NCBI RefSeq assembly: GCF_036242395.1
Contig: NZ_CP108458.1
Coordinates: 6,386,001 to 6,450,000 of the forward strand
Length of the DNA: 64,000 nt
DNA from: Kitasatospora sp. NBC_01266
GTDB taxonomy: Bacteria > Actinomycetota > Actinomycetes > Streptomycetales > Streptomycetaceae
Direction of reading: 5' to 3'
This document shows, piece after piece, positions 34,907 through 46,900 of this stretch (positions within the stretch are counted from its first letter, which is position 1; the number at the start of each line of letters is the position of its first letter). The notes under the pieces were generated by a model. That model had not been told where the DNA came from. It saw only the letters and a program-made list of their open reading frames with translations, and ran no database searches. A program made the translations under genes and the position numbers.

Positions 34907-37900
34907 AGCGTGCCCTCCTCGAAGGCCGGGGTCGGCTGGTCCTGGGGCTCGGGCCGGTGGGCGGCCATCGCGCGGATGGTCGGGCGGCGGAAGAAGTCCA
35001 GCACGCCGATCCGCAGCCCGGTCGCCTCCCGGACCCGGTTCAGCAGCCGGGTGGCGGCCAGCGAATGACCGCCGAGGTCGAAGAACGAGGTCTCCACTCC
35101 GGCGGGGCAGCCGAGTTCCCGCTCCCACAGCAGCTGCACGGTCCGCTCCAGCTCGGTGGCCGGCGCGGCTGCCTCCTGGTCCGCGCCCGGCGCCAGCGGC
35201 TCGGGCAGCGCGGCGGCGTCGAGCTTGCCGTGCGCGGTGAACGGCAGCGCCGCGACCGTGGCCCAGAGCGCGGGAACCATGTGGTGCGGGAGGAGGTCGG
35301 CGAGCTGGTCGCGGACCCGCGGCAGGTCGGCGGGCTCGCACTGCACGTACCCGGCCAGCACCGTGCCCGCCTCCGTCCGACGCGCCGTCACCGCCGCGCC
35401 GCGCACGCCCGGCACGGTCCGCAGCACGGCCTCGACCTCGCCCGGCTCGACCCGGTAGCCGCGCACCTTGACCTGGCGGTCGGCCCGGCCGAGGTACTCC
35501 AGGGTGCCGTCCGGCCGCCACCGGCCGAGGTCACCGGTGCGGTAGCGGCGGCCCTCGGGGGAGTCGGCGAAGGCGGCGGCGGTCTCCTGCGGGCGGCCCG
35601 GATAGCCCGTTCCGACCTGCAGGCCCAGCAGCTGGATCTCACCGACCGCGCCGACCGGGACCCGCCGCCCGGCGGGGTCCAGCAGCACGATCCGGCTGCC
35701 CGGCACCGGGCGGCCGATCGGGGCGTGGTCCGGGCCGTCGGGGGCGATCACCCCGGCCGTCACCGCGTGGGCCTCGGTCGGGCCGTAGTGGTTCACCAGC
35801 CGGCAACCGGGGTTGCGGGCCAGGAAGGCCCGCAGTCCGGCGGTGAGCAGCAGCTGCTCGCCGCCCTGGATCAGCTCCCGCAGGTCGGGCACCGGTTCCT
35901 CGCCGAACGCCTCCACCAGCGCGGCCAGCGGGGTGTAGGGCAGGTGCAGCCGTTCGGCCCGGGTGGCCCGGACCACGGCGGCCAGTGCCCGCACGTCGTA
36001 GCGGGTCTCCTCCTCGATCAGCAGCAGGGTGCCGCCGCCGGCCAGCGTGGTCAGCACCTCCTGGACGCTGACGTCGAAGCCGCAGGAGGCGTACTGCAGG
36101 GTGCGGGCCGCCGGGTGCTCGGCCACGTTCCAGGCCACCAGCGCGGCCAGGCCCTGCGTGTGCATCAGCACGCCCTTGGGGCGGCCGGTGGAGCCGGAGG
36201 TGTAGAGCAGGTAGGCGGGCGCCTCGGCCGAGGGGACCGGGAGCGCGGGCAGCTCGACCTTCGAGTCGGCGGTGCGGTTGGTGTCGGCGGGGGCGTCGGT
36301 CAGCACTGTCGGCAGGTCGAGGCCCATCAGGTCCGCGTCCGAGCGGGTGAGCAGCACGGCCGGCGCGCTGTCCGCGGCGATCAGCCGGCAGCGCTCGGGG
36401 CCCTGCAGCGGATCGATCGGCACATGGACGGCGCCCAGCCGCAGCACGGCCAGCAGCGCGGCCACCTGGTCGACCGAGCGCGGCAGCAGCACGCCGACCC
36501 GGTCGCCCTCGCGCACCCCGGCCGCCAGCAGCCGCCCGGCCAGCTCCGCCACCCGGGCCGCCAGCTCCTGGTAGTCGGTCGCGGTGCCGTCGGCGCCGAG
36601 TACCGCGACGGCCTGCGGCTGCTCGCTCGCCACCGCGGCCACCGCGGCCAGCGGATGGGCGGGCGGCTGCGCGAGCGCGGGTCCGCACTCCAGGGCGGCA
36701 TCGGCCGGGCCGGCCGTCAACTCGGCCAGCGGGCGCGCCGGATCGGCCACCGCCGCGGCGAGCAGCAGCTCGAAGGCGTCGAACAGCCGGTCCACGGTGG
36801 CCCGGTCGAACAGCGCCTCGGCGTACTCCAGATGGCAGCGGATGCCGTCGGGCAGGTTGGTCAGGAAGAGCGTCAGGTCGAAGGCGGAGCGGTCCACCAC
36901 CTCGTCCAGCGGACGGGCCGTCACCCCGGGCAGGTCCAGCTCGAAGACCGCGTGGTTCTCGAACTCCACCAGTACCTGGAAGAGCGGGTTGCGGCTGGTG
37001 TCGCGCTGCGGGTTCAGCTCCTGGACCAGGACCTCGAAGGGCAGCTCCTGGTGCTCGTAGGCGTCCAGCGCGGTGGCGCGCACCCGGTCCAGCGCCTCGG
37101 CGAAGGCCGGCTCCCCGGACAGGTCCAGCCGCAGCGCCAGCGAGTTGACGAAGAAGCCGACCAGCTCCTGCGTCTCCTCGGCGCGGTTGGCCACCGGGGT
37201 GCCAAGCACGATCTCGTCCTGCCCGGCGAACCGCTGCAGGACCCCGGCGAAGCCGGTCAGCAGCACCATGAACAGGGTCGAGCGCCGGGACCGGGCCAGT
37301 TCCCTGAGCTGGGCGGAGAGCTCCGCGGGCAGTCGGCGCACGAAGGCCCGGCCCCGGCCGTCCGGCACCGCCGGGCGCGGCCGGTCGGTCGGCAGCGCCA
37401 GCACCGGCAGCTCGCCGCCCAGCACCTTGCGCCAGTACGCCAGGCTGTCGGCGTAGCCGCCGGCGGCCACCTTCGCCCGCTCGCGGGCGGCCTCGGCGGC
37501 CGGGCCGGTGGCGAGCACCGGCAGGCGGGCGGCGCGCTGCTGCTGGGCGGCCCGGTACAGCTCGCCCAGCTCCCGGGTGATCACCACGGTGGACAGCGTG
37601 TCGATCACGATGTGGTGCATCGACAGCACCAGGACCCGCCGGTCGGCGGCGTGCTCCAGCAGCCGGGCCCGGAACAGCGGGCCCTCGGCGAGGTCGAAGC
37701 GGTGCGCACCCTCGGCGGCGACCAGCTCGGCCACCGCCGCCCCGGCGTCCCGACCGTGGGCCGCGACCCGCTCCAGCACCGGGCCGTCGGTGGGCGGCAG
37801 CAGCTCCTGGTACGGCTCGCCGTCCCGCTCCCGGAAGACGGTGCGCAGGGCGACATGGCGCTCGATCAGGCCGCGCAGCGCGGTGTCGAGCAGGTGCGGG

Positions 37901-40900
37901 TCGAGCGGGCCGTCCAGCTCGATGGCCTTGACCTCGTTGTACTGCCCGCAGTCGGGCAGCATCCGGTGCAGGAACCACATCCGCTGCTGGGCGTACGAGA
38001 GCGGGGCACCGCGCCGGGCGGCCCGGCGCAGCGCGTCGATCTGCGGCAGTCCGGCGGCCACCAGCTCGGGCGAGAGGCCGAAGTCGATGAAGCAGGCGAT
38101 CTCGTCCGCGCCGGCCGCCCGCAGCTCGGAGAGCACCTGCTGGGTGCTGTCCGGCGTGCCGATCAGCGCGCGGGAGGCGCAGTAGCGCTCGTAGGCGCGC
38201 TCCAGCACGTACTCCAGGTCGTCCTCCTGGGCGTTCTGGTAGTCCAGGGTCAGGCCGAGGCTGTTGGCCATCTGGCCGAAGAGCGAGAGCGAGGAGCGCA
38301 GGTAGGTGCAGAACGGGCGGTAGGCCTGCTCGCGCGCGGTGGCCAGGTCGGTGCCCAGGTAGGTGTGGACCAGCACCACCACCCGGCCGGCCTCCGGGTC
38401 CAGGCCGTGCTCGGCCCGGGTGCGCCGGTAGAGCGCGATGTTCTCGGCCAGCTGCGGGATGTCCTGGGTCATCAGGTTGGTGATCACCCCGAGGTCGTGC
38501 CGGGCGGCCTCGCGGAAGCTGTCCGGGTTGCCGACGATCGCGGTGAACATCGGCGGCTGCTGCTGGAGCGGGCGCGGGTGCAGGGTCACCTCGATCGGCT
38601 CCCCGTTGCCGTTGCGGCCCTGGTAGGGCTCGCCGCGCCAGAGCGCCCGGACGGTGTCGATCTGCTGGTGCATCAGCTCCTTGTGGCTGCCGTAGCGCTC
38701 GGGGAAGAAGAGGAAGTCGTTGGGGTGCCAGCCGCTGGCGCAGCCGAGGCCCACCCGGCCGCCGGACAGGTTGTCCACCACCGACCACTCCTCGGCCACC
38801 CGCACCGGGTGGTGCAGCGGCAGCACGGCGCAGCCGGCGTTCAGCCGGATCCGCTCGGTCTCCCGGGCGAGGGCCGCGGCCAGCACCGAGGGGTTGGGGA
38901 AGATACCGCCGAAGGAGTGGAAGTGGCGCTCGGGCAGCCAGAGCGCGTGGAAGTCGTGCCGGTCGGCGAAGCGGGCGCTCTCCAGCACGATGCGGTACTT
39001 CTCGTCGTCCGGGGAGTCGAGCGGATAGTCGCCGAAGAAGTAGAGGCTGAAGTCCACCGGCCGCTGCGGGTCGCTGATCGGACGGTAGGACCGCGAGGCG
39101 GTGGCGCTCTCGGTGTCGGTGGCGCTGTCGGTGGCGGTGGTGCTCGCCAGGGCGGCGGCCTCGGGGGCGGCCGGGCGCGGGGCCGGCGGCCGGACGCCCG
39201 GCGAGGCCGGGAAGAAGCCGCCGCGCCGCAGGTCGCGCAGCGACTCGCGGACCGCGTCGATCACGAATTCCAGGTCGGCGTCGGTGTGGGCGGTGGAGAG
39301 GAAGAAGTTGCGCCACTCCCAGACGTAGACCCCGCGGGTCAGCAGGTGCGGGAAGAGCAGTTCCATGTCGGCCCGCGGCTCGAAGCGGAAGAGTGAGCCG
39401 AAGTGGGCCAGCCGCAGCGGGAACTCCTCCTCCTCGAAGAACCCGTTGAGGGCGCCGGCCAACTCCTCGGTGCGCGCGTTCAGCCGCTCCTGCAGGCCGG
39501 GGCCGGCCGCCTTGAGGTGACGCAGCACGGCGCCGGCGGCGGTCATCGCCAGCGGGTGCTGGATGTAGGTGCCGCCGAAGAAGGTGGTGTCCTTGGGCGG
39601 GTAGCTGTCGTCCCCGTACTCCCAGTGGCCGCCGTCGATCCCGTCCAGGATGTCGGCCCGCCCGGCGATCGCGCCGATCGGGTAGCCGCCGCCGAGCACC
39701 TTGCCGTAGGTGGACATGTCCGGGGTGACGCCCCAGAAGCCCTCGGCGCCGCGCAGGTGCGGCCGGAAGCCGGTGAGCATCTGGTCGAAGACCAGCACGA
39801 TGCCGTGCCGGGTGGTCAGCTGGCGCAGCTCGCGGACGAACTCGGCGGGCTGGCGCCCCGGGTGGCGGCTCTGCACCGGTTCGACCAGTACGGCGGCGAT
39901 CCGGTCGCCCAGTTCGTCGATCACCCGCAGGCTCTCCGGGTCGCCGTACCGCAGCACCACCAGGTCCGCGACCGCGCTGCCCGGGATGCCGATCGAGACC
40001 GGGACGGTCTCCCGGTCCGGGCCGTGGCCCAGGGTCCGGCCCAAGGTGTGGTCGAAGTGGCCGTGGTAGGAGCCCTCGAACATGACGATCTTGTCGCGCC
40101 CGGTGTACGCGCGGGCCAGCCGGATCGCGCCGGCGTTCGCCTCGGTGCCGGAGTTGGCGAACGCGACCCGCTCGGTGCCGGTCAGCTCGGCCAGCAGTTC
40201 GGCGGCCTCGCCGGTCTCCGGACCGCGCGGGCCGAGCCGCAGGCCGTGTGCCAGGTGCTCGCGGACGGCCTCGGAGACGAACTCCGGATCGTGGCCGAAG
40301 AGCAGCACGCCGAAGCCCATGGTGATGTCGACGTAGGAGTTGCCGTCGACGTCCTCCAGGCGGGCGCCGCGGGCCCGGCGGGCGGCGATCGGGTACAGCA
40401 TCTCTTTGGTGGAGGAGCGGAAGCCGACCACGGCGCGGCTGTCCGCGAGGGTGCGGCGGTGGCGCCGGGTGACCTCCTTGGAGGCGGCGGTGCGGGCGGT
40501 GAAGCGGGCCACCAGCTCGTCCACGTGGGCGCGCTGCTCGGTGGTCAGCCCGCCGGCGGCCATGCCGGAGTCGCGGGAGACGCTCACCCGGGGGCCGTGC
40601 ACCTGCGGGGCGGCGGGCGGCTGCTGGGCGGTGGGCGACTGGGGAGCGGCGGCCGCCGGGAGGGCGGCGGGGATGGCGGCGGGGGGCAGGGCGGCGGGGG
40701 TGGCCGGCTGGGGGAGGACGGGGGCGGTGCCGGCCAGCAGGCCGAGCTGATCGCGCATCAGGTCGGAGAACTGGCCGAGCAGGGTCAGCTGACGGTCGAT
40801 CAGTGCGGTGCTGTCGCTCGCGGGGGCGAGCGCGGGCGGGGTGAGCGGCGCCGGAGCCTGGGTGGCGAGGGGCGCCGGGAGTGCCGGGAGCGCCGGGCGG

Positions 40901-43900
40901 GTGGCGGGCTCGGCGGCAGCCACCGCGGGGGCGGCCGGTTGGACGGGCGCGACCGCAGTCTCGACGGGTGCGGGCGCGACCGCGGGCTCGGCGGCCGGCA
41001 GCAGCGAAGCCAGCACCGCCGGCTCCAGCCGTCCGGCGATCAGCCCCGCCAGCCGGGCCGGCGTGTCCGCCGCCTCGAACAGCTCGCGCATCGACACCCG
41101 CACCTGGAACGCCCGCTCCAGGTCGCGGATCATGTTGATCATCGAGAGGGAGTCGGCACCGAGGTCGAAGAAGGCCTCCTCCGGGTTGACCGACGCCTCG
41201 TCGTAACCCAGCTGACGAGCGGTCTGCTCGACCACCCGGCGCAGCACCGCCTGCTCGGCGATCTGCTCCGGGCCCGCTGCGGCGGCCGCTTCGGGCGTGG
41301 TCTGCTGGGGCGGTTCCTGGGGCATGGCGGCGTCCTCGGTGGTAGGCCGGGCGGGTGCGGTGAACCAGTGGCGGCGGCGCTGGAAGGCGGTGGTGGGCAG
41401 CGGCACGCGGCGGGCCGGACCGTCCGGCCAGGCACGGGCGGCGGCGAAGCGGGTCCAGTCGAGCGGGACGCCGTGCGCCCACAGCGTGGCGGCCGCGGTG
41501 TCGAACTGCTGCTCCGGGGAGGCACCGCGCCGAGCGCCGGCCACGAAGTGACGGTGCGGCAGCTCGCGGCGGCCCAGCCCGGTCAGGGTCCGGTGCGGGC
41601 CGATCTCCAGGAAGAGCTCGTGGCCCAGCTCGTCCATGGCGGTCAGCACCTGGTCGAACCGGGCGGTCTCGCGGGTCTGCCGGACGAAGTGCTCGGGCGT
41701 CGGCACGGTGCCCGGCGCCAGCACCGCACCGCCGAGGTTGCTGACCAGCGGCACGGTCAGCGGCCGGAAGCGCAGCCGGGACAGCTGGTCGCGGAAGGCG
41801 TCGAGCATCGGGGTGAGCAGCCGGGAGTGGAACGCCCGGTCGGCGGCCAGCCGCTCGGTGGTCACCCCGTCGGCGGCCAGCACCGCCTCCGCTGCCGCGA
41901 CGTCGCGCGGCGAGCCGGCCAGCACGCACTGGCCCGCGCCGTTGACCACGGCGAGTTCCACCCCGGGCAGCCAGTCGGCCAGTTCGGCCAGCCGGTCGGC
42001 GCCGACCAGGACCGCGGTCATCGCGCCCGGCTCGGTGGCGCGGTGCATCAGCCGGCCGCGCAGGGCGGTGAGGAACATCCCGTCGGCCAGGTCGAGTGCG
42101 CCGGCGGCGTGGAAGGCCGCGTACTCGCCGGCGCTGTGCCCGGCGACCGCGGCCGGCCGCACTCCGAGCTCCTGCCAGAGCCGCAGGTAGGCCGCCTGGA
42201 CCGCGAAGAGCGCGGGCTGCGCCGCTTCGGTGGTCCAACTGTCGTCGGCGCCCTGCGGCACGGCGTCGAGCAGCAGCGGCAGCAGCGGCTCGCCCCAGGT
42301 CTCCCGGTGCAGCCGGTCGCACTCGTCCAGCACGGCGCGGAAGACCGGGAAGGCCTGGTAGAGCTCGGCGGCCATGCCCCGGTACTGGGCGCCCTGGCCG
42401 GTGAGGAGCAGCACCGGCAGCAGCTCGCCGCGCCCGGCCTCGCGGCGGACCCGCCCGGCGCCGACGGGCCGGCCGGCCAGGTGGTCGTCCAGGCCCTGGA
42501 GCAGCGCGGCGCGGTCGGGGCCGGTGACGGCGAGCCGGTGGCGCAGCGCGCGGCGGCCGCCGCCGAGCGAGAGCGGGAGGTCGCCGGGCGCGAGGGCGGG
42601 GTCGGCGGCCAGGCGCTCGCGGACCGCGGCGGCCAGCCCGGTCAGCGCTTCCTCGGTACGGGCGGACAGCGGCAGCACGGTCGGTGCGTCGTCCCGAGCG
42701 AGCCGGCCGGTCGCCTCCGGTGCCTGCTCCAGCACCACATGGGCATTGGTCCCGCCGACGCCGAGCGCGCTCACCCCCGCCCGGCGCGGGGTGGCACCGG
42801 CGGGCCAGGCCCGGCCCTCGGCCGAGAGTCGGAAGGGGCTGCCGGCCAGGGCGAGCGCGGGGTTCGGCCGGGTGAGGTTCAGCAGCGGCGGGACGGTGCC
42901 GTGCCGCAGCACCAGCAGCGCCTTGATCAGCCCCGCCATCCCCGAACAGGTGTCCAGGTGGCCGATGTTGGGCTTGACCGAGCCGAGCGCGCAGAACTCG
43001 GCGGCCGTGGTCCGGGCCCGGAACGCCTGGGTCAGCGCCTGCACCTCGATCGGGTCGCCGAGCGGGGTGCCGGTGCCGTGCGCCTCCAGGTAGCCGATGC
43101 TCTCGGCCGGCACCCCCGCGAGGTCCAGCGCCCGGCCGACCACCGCCGCCTGCCCGTCCACGCTGGGCGCGGTGTAGCCGACCTTGCGCCCGCCGTCGTT
43201 GTTGACCGCCGAGGCGAGGACCACCCCGTGCACGGTGTCGCCGTCTGCCAGCGCCCGGTCCAGGCGCTTGAGCAGCACGGCCGCGACGCCGTTGCCGCCG
43301 ACCGTGCCGGCGGCCTGCTCGTCGAAGGCGCGGCAGGAGCCGTCGGGGGAGAGGATCGAGCCCTCCTGGTAGCGGTAGCCGGCGGCCTGCGGGATGTGCA
43401 GGGCGGCGGCACCGGCCAGGGCCAGGTCGCAGTCGCCGGACAGCAGCGACTGCACCGCCAGGTGCACCGCCACCAGCGAGGTGGAGCAGGCCGTCTGCAC
43501 GCCGACCGCCGGACCGGTCAGGCCCAACCGGTACGCGACCCGGGTGGCGGCGAAGTCCGCCTGGTTGCCGATCGCGGTCTGCAGCGCGGCCACCGGCTCG
43601 GCCGGGTCGGCGGTCGCGGCGAGGGTGTGCTGGTAGTAGTTCCGCAGCGCGTACAGGGTCATCCCGGTGCCGGCGAACACGCCGACCCGGCGCGCCGGGT
43701 CGGGGGCGCCGTACCCGCCGTCCTCCAGGGTCTGCTGGCAGATCTCCAGCAGCAGTCGCTGCTGAGGGTCCATCAGCGCCGCCTCGGCGCCGCTGATGCC
43801 GAAGGCCTCGGCGTCGAAGTGGTCGATGTCCGGGAGCGCGCCGGTGACCGGGACGAAGTCGGGGTGCCGGTACTCCTCGGGACGCAGGCCGGCCGCCGCC

Positions 43901-46900
43901 AGCTCCGCCTCGGTGAACCGGGTGGTGCTGCAGACTCCGTCGACGATGTTCTGCCAGTACTGCTCGGGCGTGTCGGCGCCGGGGAAGCGCAGCGCGAGGC
44001 CGACGACGGCGATTCGCCGGTCCGCGCCCGGCGTGCTCGGTGCGCCCGCTGTGCCCGGTGCGGCAGGGTGCTCGGTCGACGTGGCGGTGCCCGCGGGGGA
44101 CGGCGGGGCGCCGGCGGCGGCCGCGCCCAGGTGGGCGATCAGGGCGTCCACCGTGGGGTGGCGGAACAGCTCGGTGGGCGCCGGCGGACTCGGCAGAGCG
44201 GCGTTCAGTGCGCCGTGCACCCGCATCAACTGCAGGGAGCCGATGCCGAGTTCGGTAAACGGTAGACCCGGGTCCAGCGGTCCGTCGAGGACCGACTCGA
44301 AGGCGTCCAGCACCAGGCGGCGCAGTTCGGCGGTGGCGGGCCCGGTCGGCGCGGCGGCCGTGGCGCGCGGCGTGCCGACCGGCGGCGGCACGGCCTGCTC
44401 GAGGACCGGGCGAGGTGCGGTGGCGAGCAGCCGGCGGCGAGCGGCCGGGGCGGCCGGGTCCGGGCCGGCGTACCGGCGGCCCGGCGCGGCGGCCAGCAGC
44501 AGCGAGGCCAGCCGGCGGCCCTGTGCGGCGGTCAGCACCGCGATGCCCTGCTCGGCGGCCGCCCGCTCGTGCGCCGCGCCGCGGTTCATGCCGACCTCGC
44601 TCCACAGGCCCCAGGAGATGGTCCAGGCCGGGGCCCCGGTCTCCCGGTGCAGCCGCTCGGCGGCGCTCTCCAGATAGCGGTTGGCGGCGGCGTAGGCGGC
44701 GGAGCCGACCGCATCCTGCAGGCCGATCATCGAGGAGAAGCCGACGAACTGCGCGCCCGGGCGCTGCCGGACCAGCTCGATCAGGTTGTCGGTGCCCTCG
44801 GTCTTGGCGTGGACCGCCGCGCGCCAGTCGTCCGTGCCGGTGTCGCAGAGCATGGCGATGCGGTAGCTGCCTGCCAGGTGGAGCACCCCGTCCAGCGGGG
44901 CCTGCCAGTCGCGTTCGGCCTCGGTGACCACTGCGGCGAGTCGCTGACGGTCCGTCACATCGGCCTGGCGGTAGTCCACCTGGCCGCCGTAGGAGGCCAG
45001 CCGGCGCAGCGCGGCCCGGCGTTCGGCCGCCTCGGCGGTCGGCGCGTCCGGGTCGGTCCGGCCGACGATCAGCAGCCGGCAGCCGTGGTCGCGCAGCAGT
45101 CCGGGCAGCAACTCGGCGGCGACGCCGCCGAGGCCGCCGGTGACCAGGTAGCGCGCGCCGGGGGTGAGCAGCGAACAGCCCTCGGCGGTGGGAGCGGTGG
45201 GAGCGGTGGAAGCGTTAGGAACGGCGGAAGCGGCGGACGTGGCGTGACCGGCGGACGGCTCGGGCGGAGCCAGCCGGGGGACCCATGGGCGGCCCGCGCG
45301 CCATGCGGTCTCCGGCTCGGGTCGGGGCTCGGACAGCAGCGCCGACAGGGCCGCCGCCTGCTCGGTGACCGGTGCGCCACCCGGCAGGTCGAGGTGCCGG
45401 GCGCGCGCGACCAGTTGCTCGACCCGCGCCCCGGCGGTCAGCGCCGCCGTCAACGCGGCACGCGGCTGCGGGAGTTCACCGGCCCGAACGGCATGCAGAC
45501 CGGCGCTCACGGTGACCAGCTCGAGGCCGTCCGCCCGACCGGCCGTCAGCTCGGACAGCGCCCGCAGCAGGGCCAGCAGTGCCTCGTCGTGGCGCCCGGC
45601 CGGCCCGTCGCTCGTGGCGCTCCACAGGTAGACCACCTGCTTCGGCAGGCCGTCGATCGGCGTGTCGGCTCCCAGTACCGCCCGCCACTCGCGCGGGTCG
45701 GCGGTCGGCGGCGCGGCTACCACCAGGGCCTGCGGCAGCACCGCGCCCACTGCCTCGGCCAACGTGCCGGGGCCGGCGGGACCGAGCAGCAGGATGCCCG
45801 AACCCGGCTGTGCGCCGTCGGCCGGGACAGCGGGGGAGGCCGGCACCGGACGGGGCTCCCAGACGAGCTCGCGCACGCAGTCCGGCAGCGTCCTGGAGTT
45901 CGCCTCGGCCAGGTCCAGGGCGACGAGCTGTTCGTCGAGCCCGCCGTCGAGCAGCCGGCCGCGCAGCGCGGTGCGTTGGATCTTGCCGCTGGTGGTGCGC
46001 GGGAACTCGGCGAGCGGGATCGGCAGCAGCAGCGCGGGAGCGGGCTGTCGGCGGGCGGCGAGCAGCTCGCGCACCTCGGCGGTGACCGGCGGGGCGGGCG
46101 CGTCCGGATCGCTCGGGACGTAGCAGATCACCAACTGCTCGGTGCCGGTGCGTTCGTCCGGCACCCCGAAGGCCGCGACATGCCCGGAGCGGACACCCTC
46201 GACGGTGGCGACCACGTCCTCCAGCTCGTGGCAGAAGTAGTGCACGCCGTTGACGATGATGATCTCCTTGCGGCGGCCGGTGAGCACCACCTCGCCGTCG
46301 GCCAGGTAGGCCAGGTCGCCGGTGTCGAACCACCCTTCGCCGACGAAGGCCTCCTGGTTCGCCGCCGGGTTGTTCAGGTAACCCGGGGTCACCCGGCCGG
46401 AGTTGACCTGGAGCCGGCCACTCTGGTGCTCGGGCAGCACCCGGCCGGTGTCGTCCGTCACCCGCAGCCGGGCGCCCGGCGCGGGCCGTCCCATGCTGAG
46501 GAACGCGGTGCCGCGCTCGCCGGTCGCCGGATCAACCGGCTCCAGCCGGCCGGTCAACGAGGCGGTCCGCACCAACTGGCGTGCGCCCGGCTCGTGGTAG
46601 CGCTTGTAGGTGATCACGGTGCAGGTCTCGGCCATGCCCCAGGCCAGCAGCAGGTGGTCCGGGCGGACCCCGAACGGGGCGGTGGCGGCCAGGAACTCCT
46701 CGAGCACCGCCTCGGTGCACTGCTCCCCGGCGTTGATCAGCGACTTGAGCGCCGACAGGTCCCAGTGCCGCCCGGGCCCGGCCGCCCGGACCGCCTCGGC
46801 GACCAGTCGGAAGCCGAAGTTGGGCGACCAGGAGTGTGCCGCCCGGTACCGCTCCAGGGTGTCCAGCCAGCGCAGCGGGTCGGCAAGGACCAGCTCGGTG

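Noticed and set aside
35639..44605. Leftward 2988-codon frame overlapping the PKS-NRPS
   Set aside because: R/P/A/G-rich out-of-frame reading; the neighbouring frame contains every catalytic motif in order.
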